A stretch of 64,000 bases of DNA, taken from contig NC_088777.1 of assembly GCF_954871325.1 (NCBI RefSeq), forward strand, positions 5,458,509 through 5,522,508, given 5' to 3'. Positions 1 to 12,800 of this stretch are shown in pieces. This DNA comes from Gordionus sp. m RMFG-2023. Its lineage: Eukaryota; Nematomorpha; Gordioida; Chordodea; Parachordodidae. How positions within the stretch are numbered: the stretch's first letter is position 1; the number at the start of each line of letters is the position of its first letter. A program made the translations under genes and the position numbers. Below the pieces are notes generated by a model that was not told the DNA's origin, did no database searches, and saw only the letters and a program-made list of their open reading frames with translations.

Positions 1-479
1 AAAAATGAAGAGATTTTGATCAATATATCCAGCAATATGGGTCTTACAAGTTTTCTATTATTTTTCGATTTCTAAACCTACTCAATAATTAAATATCAAA
101 GAAACCTATTTTTTTAAAAATTTTAGGATTTTCACATGTATTTACACCCAAATATAAAATAAGCGCTAACCAATAATCATTCTAATATCCCAAGATGATA
201 TTTTCATTTAGCATTTAACGCCCTCTTATGGATATATATTTTTAAATTTTAAGAATGAAAAATAAAATTTGAGTTGTTATAAGCTAGTAAATATATTTTT
301 TTTTCCCAATAATATTAAGTAAAATTAGAATTTTAAATTATTTGATATTCTCAATTTTTATTAAATAAAAAATTGATTTATGTATATTAAAAAAAATGTT
401 TCTGAAAATTATTTTTAAAAAAAAGATTATAATTTTGATTGATTTCTATCTATATAAATAAAAACAGATGATATTGAAA

Positions 480-1007
480 TTGACTATTAAAATAGGACAT
501 AATGATATCCGTTAAAAAGTTGTTAAATATTAATTTTTTTAATTTAATTTAATTAATAATTTTATAATTAAATTATTTTATTAAGAAGAATAAATTAAAT
601 TAATTCATTTTATAAAAAATTATATTTAAGATATTATATTATTAAGGAATTTTATGGATCTATTAATAGTAATTATATAAAATTTCACTTTTGTCTAGAC
701 TTATCATTGGCTTATATTTCATTTCTTAAAAAAGTTGCTTGGTTTCACCTTTTTTTATATATAAATTTTTAAAAAATATGAATTATAGTTAACAGTTTTA
801 GTATAAAACATTTTAATAACTTTCACATTCTTTCTTTCAAATTATTGTTTAAGATATGTGCATATATTTTTGGAAGACAGGGGGTCTAAGGAAGACATTT
901 TTTAATAGTTTAAAATGATATATACAAAAGGTGACATATTAAAGAAGGGGGGGGAATTTTCCCTTGCCCCCCCTTGGCTACGCCTATGATTGATTATGAT
1001 CAGTGTC
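480..1007. mobile_element. hAT-like non-autonomous DNA transposon, right end (family A)
   Basis: This stretch is clearly homologous to 19480-20617, sharing long blocks such as the segment around TTTAAGATATGTGCATA and the G-run followed by CTTGCCCCCCCTTGGCTACG. The terminal GGCTACGCCTA reads TAGGCGTAGCC inward, the common terminal motif in this window. The left end was not located and may lie outside the window. No coding capacity is seen. Confidence 0.55.
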
Positions 1008-1199
1008 GTTAAAGGCCTTAAATATTAAAATGGTATATTAATTCTAAAAATGGAATTTTTTTTTTGTAAATGTGATAATAAGAATAATAACAATAAGAGA
1101 AAGGTATTAGAAAATTTATTTCTTATATTCCCTGCCCGTCATTTTTGACGGGCTATCTACTAGTAATATAATAATTGTGAAATGATTTGACAACAAATT

Positions 1200-1765
1200 T
1201 GTTCATGTTATATTATCATGGTATCGACTAAATAGAAGAAGTGAGGCGATGGTTCTTAGCGGAATAAATAGTTATTCCCTGTTGTATTTAAAAAAAAATA
1301 TAGTGAAGGAATGGAGATTTTCACGATATGCTAGTGGAATGCTACATAGTTGATATCCAAAAAGGTAGAAGGTTTTATCTTAGAATAATATTTCATTTGA
1401 TAGATATCTGCATTGTGAATGCATGGTTAATGTATCGGACATTTACTTCAAAAAAAAATGCAAAATCTTTTATAAAACTTATAACATTTAAATCTTGAAT
1501 GGTTACTGCTTTATTAATGGCAGGTAAAATTAGTAGAAGAAAAATAGGGAGACCATCAAATGAAACTAAATTACAAAAAAGGATCTAGGTTACCTCAGGT
1601 AATATTCAGATGTTATACAGTAATACAGGGCATTGGCCAGAAGCGTCCAACACTAGAAAAAGGTGTAAACTATGTGTTAGCACATATTCAAGAACTAAGT
1701 GTGAAAAATGTTAAATTTATTTATGCTTTAACCAAGGATAGAAATTATTTTAAAAAATTTTAATA
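1200..1765 (+). pseudogene. piggyBac-like transposase remnant
   Basis: In different frames the stretch encodes FYLRIIFHLIDICIVNAWLM (about 1363-1425), the conserved region of the piggyBac DDE transposase, and then TGHWPEASNTRKRCKLCVST with CEKC (about 1627-1710), the C-terminal cysteine-rich part. Several stops and frame changes show that it is dead. The terminal repeats and TTAA target sites were not identified. It lies beyond gene 1 exon 14, presumably in a gene 1 intron. Confidence 0.65.
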
Positions 1766-2262
1766 ATAAATAAATATATGTTTTTTTATCAATGATGTCA
1801 AATTGTATATATATTATGAAATAAAAGTCGAAATAAAAGTTTTACATCCTTGGTGTATATAAATGAAGATTTTTTATAAATATCGTATTGAAACCTACTT
1901 ATTGACAAATATTAGACAAATGAATCAAATTTATCATATATTTCCCAAAAAAAACTTTTCATTAATTCCCCGAGGAAAATTCTATAAATCTTAAAACTCC
2001 TACCAAAAAAAAATAAAAATGGAGGAGGGGGGGGTGGGCTCATTATTTGATATGTAGAAAATGTAACTTAGACCTCCTTGTTCCACAAACTGGGGTGTCT
2101 AACTTAACGCCTCTTAATATTTGATATAATAATACTATAAATACCTTGAAAAAAAAATACATTAAAATACTTGATTCTCGGAAGATTAAATAAGCTAACT
2201 TTGATATTTTATAATAAAATTAAACCCTTTTGTTTTTTTTAGTGGGATACATATATATAATT

Positions 2263-2558
2263 ATATGTCGTGGGATATGAAATCCATGAGGATAATTTCG
2301 AAATTCCTTATTTGATCGAAAATGCGTTCCAGCACATTTATAATACCTAGCCTATAAATTCCTGACAACTTTGGCCATAAACCTTTGTGTATTTATTATT
2401 TTTTGTTTAAAAAATTTACATGAAAAATGTATATTAAAATACTTCAAATTTTTCATGCTCTATGTAATACGTTGGAATACGATTTCTATCAAATCAGATT
2501 TTTATTGAAATTTATAAAATTATCCCCGTGGATTTCATATCCCAATAAACGACATATA
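2263..2558. mobile_element. MITE with about 35-bp inverted repeats
   Basis: The left end ATATGTCGTGGGATATGAAA is mirrored by the right end, whose reverse complement reads TGTCGTTTATTGGGATATGA. Both continue into AATCCA(T/C)G(A/G)GGATAATTT. No ORF is present. It abuts the next MITE almost directly. Confidence 0.55.
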
Positions 2559-2561
2559 TAC

Positions 2562-2937
2562 TAGAGGTCTGCGCTCGTTGTTTTGAAATTTATTTAACCC
2601 GCCCACTCGCCCATTTATCCCCAATTTTGTTTAACCTGTCCGCCAGTCCAATGTTTAAATATTATTTTAATGGCTGGTTTGGCCTCTTTATTTATTTATT
2701 TATTTATTTAAAATGTATATTATTAATTAAAACATATATAATATGCAATATTAGGAAATATTAGGAAATAAAACTATCATTCTTAATAAATTGAAGTCTT
2801 GTTATGCTCATATCGCCTAAAAACAAATATCAAAAATTTACACGCCCACATCCGCCCATTACTTTAGCCCGCCACCCCGCCCAACGTTAAAATATTTTTG
2901 AAAAACCCGACCATGGAAAAGCCCGTGCAGACCTCTA
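2562..2937. mobile_element. hAT-type MITE, TIR TAGAGGTCTGC, 8-bp target duplication
   Basis: Starts TAGAGGTCTGCGC and ends GTGCAGACCTCTA. It is flanked by a perfect 8-bp direct repeat ATATATAC (2554-2561 and 2938-2945). The interior has GCCCGCC-rich subterminal blocks. A second member with its own perfect duplication lies at 30747-31113. Confidence 0.75.
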
Positions 2938-3048
2938 ATATATACTAATATTTATTATGACATCCTTTTTTTTTTATTGATCATAATTTTTTTCCAATGT
3001 TTACAAATCAGGAACGCCCCGATATCTATAGAATTGACTGTAAAGAGA

Positions 3049-3108
3049 AGAGAAGAAGAAGAGAAGAGAAGAGAAGAGAAGAGAAGAGAAGAGAAGAGAA
3101 GAGAAGAG
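3049..3108. repeat. GAGAA pentamer microsatellite
   Basis: About 60 bp of nearly perfect (GAGAA)n with one early GAA insertion. The open frames across it are artefacts of the repeat. Confidence 0.9.
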
Positions 3109-3306
3109 TGCCTACTGTTATTAAAGATAATGAAAATTATGATTCTGTTCCGGTGTTGAAAATTATTTTGAAAATATTATTTTAATTAAAAATTCGAAAA
3201 ATATTAGGGTAAAGGTTGGGTCCGTTTCTTTTAAATATTTGGTATAAAATTTTGATTTGTGGCCAGGAAAATTGAAATTATTATTCAGTAATACGCCGGG
3301 ATTTCT

Positions 3307-3308
<2 letters not shown>

Positions 3309-3338
<30 letters not shown>
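3309..3338. repeat. TA dinucleotide repeat
   Basis: About 30 bp of (TA)n just downstream of gene 1 exon 14. Confidence 0.85.
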
Positions 3339-3343
<5 letters not shown>

Positions 3344-3388
3344 GTAATAAATTTCTCGAAAGAACTAAATTAAAATGCGTGATAATAC

Positions 3389-3513
3389 CTTTAGCCTTGC
3401 CAATGTGAAATTAGAATATTGATCCTTCAGGCATTCGGCTTTTTCGTTGAAATTTTTGACGGAGGTTTCGTTCCACCACGATCTAAGATTGCCATTTATA
3501 TCGAATTGCCTCC
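3389..3513 (-). CDS. Gene 1 exon 14: GRQFDINGNLRSWW exon (last one seen)
   Basis: 125 nt, phase 1 in and 0 out. Reads RQFDINGNLRSWWNE then FNEKAECLKDQYSNF, which in M13 follows the HExxH helix. Donor AAG|GTATTA. The next exon should carry the third zinc ligand (ENxAD); none was found down to base 1. Confidence 0.9.
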
Positions 3514-6500
3514 CTAACGAGCATAAATTTTGCGAAATATAAATGCGATTATCATTAAAATTAAAAAGTTAGTTATGTATCGTTTATTGTATTACGAATA
3601 TTTTTATATTTACATATAATATTAATTAAGCAATCCTAATAAAATGATTAAATCAGGATATTTTCAATCGACACCAAAAAAAGTATCGTGCATGATACAG
3701 GATCAAAATTTTACTTTAAAAAAATATGGTTCGAGAGGCATATAATATATTATAACCCCATGATATATTTTTTGAGGTTGAAAGAATAGCGATTTGCCTA
3801 ATGATAAAGTCAATATGTTTTTTCTGGGCAATGTGTTCATTTTTGTCAACTTTAAATCAACTTTAAATCGTTTTTTGAGGACCTTTTTTTTTAAAATTTA
3901 AAATTTTGATTTTACCGGAAATGTATACCAGCATGTTTAGGATACCTATCTTATAAATTGTAGATAATTTTACCGATAGCTTTTGCGTCATCTATAATTT
4001 ATAATTTATAATTTCTCTTCTCTTCTCTTCTCTTCTCTTCTCTTCTTCTCTTCTCTTCTCTTCTCTTCTCTTCTCTTCTCTTCTCTTCTCTTCTCTTCTC
4101 TTCTCTTCTCTTCTCTTCTCTTCTCTTCTCTTCTCTTCTCTTCTCTTCTCTTCTCTTCTCTTCTCTTCTCTTCTCTTCTCTTCTCTTCTTTGACGGAACA
4201 CATTTCCGATAAAATCGGATTCTTAAATTTTTAAGAACACGCTCAAAATAAAAAATAATTTAAAGTTGAAAAAAGTATACACATTGCTGGAAAAAACGCA
4301 TTGACGCTATCTATTATATATGAATCATTTTTTTCCTGATCTCTTTTTCTAATTCATATAAAATAAGTTTATTAACTAAGTTTTATAAAAATACTTTCTT
4401 TCTCCGGCAAATAAAAATAATGATTGTGATCAGAGGAATACTTAAACATTCTTACAAAACTATTAATGTTAATAACGACTTAAATTTATTAACATTAAAT
4501 ATAAGCATATGTTGTTGATCTTGGTATCTGTAAACATTGATAATTTTTTTTTTAAACCTGTGTCATCAAATCCATGAGTGAGTTCATGGCCTACTATAAA
4601 GCCCATGGCACCAAAATTGAGTGATCTGTATTTTATTATTATTGAAGAAAACCATTATTTGCCACTATATTATAGCAATAAGAAATTAAGACAAATTTTC
4701 CGTATTTAAATATAAATAATAGCATTTATCTTTTATCATATTTTATTATATATAGTGAAAAAAATAATTACTTATTTTAACAAAATTATTCTCCTTCCAT
4801 TTTCTGAGCGACCAGATGATACCCCTGAGCTATAAGATTTCTTATTTTGACTACTTAATATGTACACTTTAAAATATGTAGAATGGGAAAGTTGTAAAAA
4901 AATTAGTGCATCCTGAATCTTATTACCTCTTGACTTTAAAAAAGTATGATGAAAATTACTTTACACCAAAATATTACTTAACTAATCGAATGAGAAGGGT
5001 TTTTCTAAAGATTTCAAAAAATTTTAATATCGAAAAAAAAACAACATTTAAATATATAATTTACTTCGGGAAATTGCTATCATAAAAAGGGGATTGCAGA
5101 ATACCAGCAGGAAAGACTAAATAATATGATTAAATTAATATGTATATTTCTCTGAATGTTTCTCAATCTGTTGACAAATTAGATAATTTCAAGCCTAATT
5201 TATTTTAAATAGTTTAGCCCGTTCGCAAGCTACTTGATTCCTCTGGAATCACAATTCAGTATTTATAAATACGAATTTTCTGACGAATGATATATATATT
5301 GTCAGATAATCAAAGTGACTGAGTAAAAACACCCTGCCAATCAACTAATCCTCTCCCAAGTTAAGCCTTTTTTACGATCGATTCAAAAATGTTTTTTTAT
5401 ATAAGTTAGAAAAAGAAATTAATGGTTATAAATGGCTCTATATCGCTAATTTTTAAATTTAAGAGTTTAATAAGACTCGAGATTTTATTGATAGTTGGCC
5501 AAGCCCTTCTGCCATCTAATGAACAAAATCTCCAGTATAATATTCCTTTTTAAAAAATTTAGCCACTCTTATTTTTTCTTGTCAAATTCTAATAGCTATT
5601 CATAAGTAACATCTCTAGAGGTTATAAACGTATTGTCTATGACTATGCCTCAAACTCAAATTAGTTGTCGGAATAGAATGAGGAGATTAAAAGGTTTAAA
5701 AAAAATGTCAGCTAAATTGTTGTCAAAAAAAAATCTAATTTTATAATTAAATGCAACTAGATGAGTTAAAAAAAAATGTAAGATAGTATATGGATTTCTT
5801 TGCAAGAGTGCAAAATAAATTGATAAAGAAAAAATAGTTGGGAGATCGATAATAGTTGGAAAAATTATTCGAGGGAAAAAAAACAAAGTTGTAGACGTAA
5901 TCTCATAGCTGGCCAAAAAATTTTTTTAAAATCTCATTTGTGTTTTCCCAGGATCTTTGAAAAAATTATAGTATTTAATGAGTGAACATAATTAAGAGAT
6001 ACATCTAAGAAAGATGTCTTAAGTGATTCACCAGGGTTGGGGCATTGATATCACTCCTATATAAAAGAATTGAAGATATTCCATTTCATGGAAATGTCAG
6101 CGATCAATAAATAATCGTTACAGTTTATGTTTAGCCTAACTTGACAAGCGGATCTTTAATTAAATTAATGTCTATCTTCGCAACCAACGGTATTTTACTT
6201 TTAGAGTGCTCGAAAAGATAAGTCAGAACCTTTTCAATTAAGGGGCGAACTCGGTCATAGCTTTTTGAGGATATTATATGGACAAATTTATGACTTTTAT
6301 TTTGGGTTTACATGATAACCCCATTAATCAAGAACTTTTAAATTTAGAAAAATGGAATGAACAAGAATTGAGAATTAGGTTGAGTTCAGATAAATTTTAG
6401 ACTCTAACAATAAGGAAAATGAAACCCCTGGTGTTAAAGATTAAGTTATAGAGGTACTTCATGGATAGGAAAACGATACATATAACCTAGGGTTTTGGGT

Positions 6501-6725
6501 ATACGGAAGATTGCCAAGAAGGATTTACTCTATAACTTAAAATTCTTAAGTGGGAAAATATAAATATAGGCAGTGAGCCGATGGCAATAACGATTTTAAG
6601 AATATGTATAAATATTTAAGAAAAGTATAAAAGCGGGAAAATATTTCAGCATGTTATAAAAACTGGATAATAGATTATTGAGAGAAACTTTAAATACGTT
6701 TTCAGAAAATCTTTCTTTCTTTATT

Positions 6726-6809
<84 letters not shown>

Positions 6810-9800
6810 TTTCTTTCTTTCTAGATTATATATTTAAATTTTATAAATATGAATTTTATGATTGGTTTGGTTATTTTATTTAAAAATATCGGGAGGATAT
6901 ATTAAAGGAAGCCTAATACTATATTATCGTTGTTTTACTATTGTAAATAAACATAAAAATTACCCATTTCGTTGGCGCTAGCCGAATAATACGCATTTAC
7001 CGTGTGAGGTGTTAAGGACCATCTAAATTTTACAATAATAAATATTAAATGAGTGTAAATCAAGTGGATAAAAACAAATAACAAGCAAGTTTAGAAAGTT
7101 TGTATTATTTTATTTTATTAATGTGTATTAATTAATATAAGTAAATATCTTTTATAAATTTATAGGATAGGTATATTCTACGTAAGTATATATTCAAAAA
7201 AAACTTATCGCGGAAATTATTATTTATTTTTTTAGTGTTAACAAAATGCGTCTTGGACAGTTCTGTTTCTTATTTTAGAAGTCGAAAATTATGATACCTA
7301 AATTCTAAAATGCTATTAAAATTATGAAGTAACTCTTCGTTATACCTTCAATTTATAACCTATATAATGAGTATGTTTTCCTGATCTCTATTTTTTGAAA
7401 GAGTAATACTTCAAGTTCCATAAGAATCTCTCAGAATTTGATTTATATTTTATACTTTAACATTATAAGATTAATATTTAATCGGTATAAATAATAGACA
7501 TATCAGTATTAAATACAAAATTGGACAATATTTTAGCAAATTATTTTTTTTTATAATGTAGTAGAAGTGAATTGAGTGTTCTAAGGATAGTGCCTTTTTG
7601 CGAATTCCTCATACCGATTTATTTAAGATGGTTAAAGATCTATCCCCGTTATGGGCCAAAGGGCAAATAAGGTTAAAAGGTTATTAAAATATGGAGTAGA
7701 GTTTAATGCAGAGTTCAACTTAACTGCAAATGCTTATACAAATTACAAATTGTAGAGGTTAAATATTATTTGTATACTCTGTTAAATAAAATTTTAATAT
7801 ATTTTCTTAAGGTAACAAGTCATTTAAATTATAACACCGAAATTCTGATCTTGAAAAGAATGAATATTGAATATATATATATTCTATATCTTCGCCATAA
7901 ATCCATCAACAACATTCTTCTAGCTACCCCCGTAAAATTTAATATCCCACCAACCCCTGGACCAGTGGGCCTTTCAAATGAAAACGCCCTACACCCCGAT
8001 GTATATCCCTCATTCCATGGTCTAACGGTCTTCCGCTGACCTAGGACTATATTTGTGTCGATTTTGCAGCAAAGTCTAACCTCATTTTCTGCCATTTAAA
8101 AAACAAGTATGCCGGCTTCACCAACACAGTGTTTATACAAAATGTCACCAATACCTTAGGGATGTTAGAAAGTGAGGCCCTCAATTTCATTAAAACCAGG
8201 AAAAAAATGAGACAGATCACTAGGGACCCTAATGAGGGATTTTACCTCCGTCAGCAGATTCCGATCCAATCTTTTAAGCATTAACTCTTTTCTAAGGCCA
8301 TATGTATCGTTTTTAATATTTTTTTAAGTTCTATTTAATGTTTTTCTAATATAAAAAAATATATATTTATTTAATATATAATTTTTAATATATCCTTATT
8401 TGCTTTACCTTTAAATATATTTTTAATTTCATATTGTTCGTATTTATATTTAATCTTTTTAAATTTGAAACCGCTTTTTTAAAAAAATAAAAAATTTACA
8501 GTAAAATAAATAAAATAATGGGAAAAAAAAAATATATTTACTGAAAAATCTATCAAAATACCGAAAATTTTATATTAAACCCTAAGATTCTAAGATACTG
8601 ATATATTATTATTGTGCGCTTACATTTGATTTATTAAGTAAAATATCGCGTAACATAACAATAAAATCTATATAAAATAAATTTCTACTTTAAAAACATA
8701 TAAAAAAAAATTCTATTATAGCCAAATATTTTTTAGTTCAGGTTCCCAAAAAGGAGCGATAGTTAAATTTGAATCTTCATATTATTAAATGTTTTGATTT
8801 TTGAGGATAAAGAGAGAAAAATGACCAATTTTTGATAATACGATTAAAGGGAAGATACAGTTTGATAATTTTAAATATTTTTTTTCCTCGATAGACCTGC
8901 AGAGGCACCATTTGCATGGCCCAGCCCGACCCAAATTTTAAAAATCGGCCCGGCCCTGATTTTATTAAAATATATTACATTTATATTGAGTTAAAATATT
9001 CGGTTTTAAAATATAAGGTCTGGCCTGACCCACTTTTTTAAAAAATTTTTAGGCCCTCGATTATCTTAAAAATAATAATTTTTAGGCTCGGTCCGGGTAT
9101 ATTTAAAAAATTTGGGCCTATGGGTCTCCGAGAATTAGCCTTTTATTTGTAAAATACTAAATATAAATAATTATTTCTTTAAAAGAATCATATTTGGCAT
9201 AACCTAGACTTGTCAACGGGAAGTTTTAGCTTACGGAGAGCTTTTCGCACGTAAAAAGGAATCTGCCTTAGATTGTTTCCGAAATAATCGTCCACACTGA
9301 ACTCCAACTTTAACGGTGCGGCCCAATATAATGTGTAATTATTAGATTACAAATATATATATATAAGTAAAATTCTACTTTTAGCAAAATAAAATTAACT
9401 TCGAAATAATTTATAATAATAGAGAAGAGAAGAGAAGAGAAGAGAAGAGAAGAGAAGAGAAGAGAGAGAGAAGAGAAGAGAAGAGAAGAGAAGAGAAGAG
9501 AAGAGAAGAGAAGAGAAGAGAAGAGAAGAGAAGAGAAGAGAAGAGAAGAGAAGAGAAGAGAAGAGAAGAGAAGAGAAGAGAAGAGAACTTATAATATTTA
9601 CGAATTAAATTTTTTTTACCCCTTCGTATTTTTCATCCAATAACTTTGAATCCAGTAAATATTCAGGAAATCCGATCTTGTTTTTAACGGCATCTACCTG
9701 ATTAATTATTTTTAAAATGGAGGGCTAGAGTACTTTGGTGGGGGCTTCCTTTCCTCATAATTTTTTTTTAAAAAAAACACTCTTGAAATTAACAAAAGTT

Positions 9801-12800
9801 CCTAGTTTCCTATCTTTATTATATTGGGTATGAACGAGTCGTGCATGGGCTCACAGGTACCAAGAGCCTGGAAAAACGCTAGTTTCATAAAAAAAATTTA
9901 ATAGAATTTTCTTAGAAAATATTTATAAATAAGCCTAGTATTTGAGAAATCGAATATATGTAATATATCAGGATTAGTTATTAACAGAGTAAAATTTAAT
10001 TGAGATTAAACGGAAAGTTGGATATAACGTGCCCAGCCTCGCTCCTTACCTTGTCAAGGTTAAAACGATATAGTAAGATGTTTAATTTTACTAGGCTAAT
10101 CTTTAAGTTTAAAATGATATGGTAAGAGGGTTTAATTTTAAAATGATATTTTGTAAGTTCGGAATTATATTACTTTACTAGTTATGTTGCTATGACTATA
10201 AGAATAATTTATATGATTTATAAAAAAAATTTTTTGTATATATAAAACTTTTATTAAATTAAATATCGCGAAAATATAACATTATAAAAAGTATAAAAAT
10301 CAAATAAATAATTATATATATAAACGGTTAAAATATCACCGTCAACTATTTTTAGGCTGGTTTTCCAAAAAGGCGCTATAAATTTTTTTTAAGATATCAA
10401 TTTTTATTTCATGCCGTAGAAAGAGAAATTCTCTTGATTCATGAGTAAATGTCATGATTTTTGAGCATAAAAATTTTTTTAAATTTGTATGTTTAGGATC
10501 AAGTTATAATTTAAAGGGGGAATTATGTCGTTTATTGATGTGGGATTGGAATAAACATTTTGATAATTTTAACTTACTTACTTACCAATAAAATATTCAT
10601 CAAGTTTGTCTATAGTAGACAATTTATAGATTGGTTTTTTATTTTTTTTTATGGATTTTTGAATTTATTTTATAATCATTAAAGGGATAGGGATAGGCTA
10701 ATTTAACATTGACATTTCAAATATTTATATCCTCACAGAATATTTTACCACTTAGTAACTTTTACTCCGGATTAAGGCACAAACTTTATATTTCATTTTT
10801 TTTCCACTGTGTAGTTGCAAGAGAGATGATGGATAGATGCTAGCCACTGCTTATTCATTTAATGATAATTATTTTTAAAAATTACCTTTTCGGCAGCCAC
10901 TTTTTTAGTGTCTTCGTCCATCCAATCTACACCTGTCAACTGTTTTTTGAACGAAACTTTAATACTGTCTATCATAGTGTTCACCTTTTTAAAATAAAAT
11001 AAAATATCAATTGTCAATTCTAATTTCGAAAATATTATTTATCATAATTTTAGTCGATTCTGGCATTGTAATTAATCATATAAACTTCTTTTAGCGATGG
11101 CCATAATTTAAATGGTTTTAAAAAGTAATCCAAATATTTTCAACAACACCAATTCCAATAGTTTTTTTTTTTTATAAAAAAAAAACCAAAGTTTTATCTC
11201 GCCCTTGAAATTCTTCTTTAATATACAACGATCCAAGGGGGAATCCTATGATACTATTGGTATCGGAGAGGCAAGCTTTCCAAGTATCGACACCATCGGT
11301 AGATCCTTTAATAGCTTTACTCAATGGCCGAAGGGTCGCCCTAAATTCGCTGGACAGGTATGGTAGCATCTTCTTAGTGACGTGCCACATAAAGTAATTG
11401 TTCAAGATTCTGCGGTTCATTTATTGGGAATATTCGAAAAAAAAGGAGTAATTAAATAGGGATATATAATAATTACGAGTATAGGAGTTTATAATAGTTT
11501 AAAAATATATTTGTTTAAGAAGAAAAAAAGGGAAGAAAATTTTAGAACGTTCTCTTTTCAGCACTCGATAGGTATTCTTTAATCAGGAGGGTCAAATTAG
11601 CGAAGTAATCCGTTGATCTCACGATTACGATTTGATCGGACGTAAGAGTCAAGTTTACCAGACCGAATAATTTGTTAAGGTAAGTGGTCCAATTCATCTA
11701 AATTCAGATATTATAGTATGTTGATTGTGTTATAAAACGATATAAACAATGGTATATATAAATTTTTCAAAGGGATTTAGAAAAATTTGAGAATAATTTG
11801 ATATATAATATCTTATCACCATATTCGTGTTTTGAGCCGATTTTTTAAAAACGGCTAACTCAATATTTTTATCCAAAATATTAGGAATACCTGTAGATTT
11901 TGTTCATAGAAGGAACAAAGGTCTCTAGACATATATTATCGAAATTTCGAGACTTAGCCAATATTTTTCTGACTAAAATATTGAGTTAGCCGTTTTAACG
12001 AGAACCGTTTAACATAACTATTCATTTTAGTTTTATAGAATAATTCATTTTATGAAAGAAATAATATTAACTAAATTACTTACAAAATTGTACTAAATAT
12101 AAAATCATCGAATATTTTTACAAAGTCATATTTTTGGTCGATTTCTTTTAATGTCATGGGATTGTAGTATTTCTCTATATCTTTTAAGCTTTCAGAGGAA
12201 GGTGTAAACTATACAAAAAAAATGAAAGTTGAAATATTACTTCAAATTTATCATGCTTATTTCCTTCAAATACCTTTTTTTTTCTTACACTTATTAGCAT
12301 AGTAGGTGAGGCAATAATAAGACAATTTTTTTTGTTGTAAACTTATTATTATGCATTATAATATACTAAGATTAAAAAAAAAGAATAATTACGAAGCATT
12401 CTGATTTCTGTCTAATAAAAATTTGGTGTGGCTTTCTTTAACAAGAATTTCAAATTGTAAATTAATATAATCGAAATCTACAAAATTAAAGTTTTATAGT
12501 AATACTAAATCAGCTTACATTAGCAATCCTCCCTTCGAATGCCAGTATATTCGCCATAGATTTTGTTAATAATCGAAAATAATTGAGATAGGCTGATTTG
12601 CGAAAACTGCCATTTTTAGTATCGCCGTTGCCGACAATATCCGAAGAATCCAAATAAGAATTCTCTTGTCTCACTTTGCGCTTCATGAGCCTTTCAAACA
12701 CGGTATGAACATTTTCGACTCTTCGTCTCAGAACGGGCTTATCGCCCTCTAATATAGAACTAGATTCCGGGGGGTGGGCTGATAATTTTTTCTTCTTCTC

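Noticed and set aside
1-3388. Search for the remaining M13 exons (ENIAD and C-terminal core) of gene 1
   Set aside because: No matching minus-strand segment found; only transposon fossils, MITEs and simple repeats, so the exons are presumed to lie left of the window.
3992-4203. Arg/Glu-rich open frames across the GAGAA repeat
   Set aside because: Any frame of a pentamer without a stop is open; these are repeat artefacts. The same applies to 2977-3185 and 17208-17639.
10583-10640. Possible small extra exon of gene 1 ending at a strong GTAAGT donor (minus strand)
   Set aside because: Exons 8 and 9 already join in phase and match the M13 alignment without it; the extra residues have no counterpart in the family.
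12084-12121. Alternative, stronger donor (GTAAGT) extending gene 1 exon 5 by 38 nt
   Set aside because: It breaks the phase to exon 6 and disagrees with the identical 87-nt exon of gene 2. It might serve an alternative transcript.
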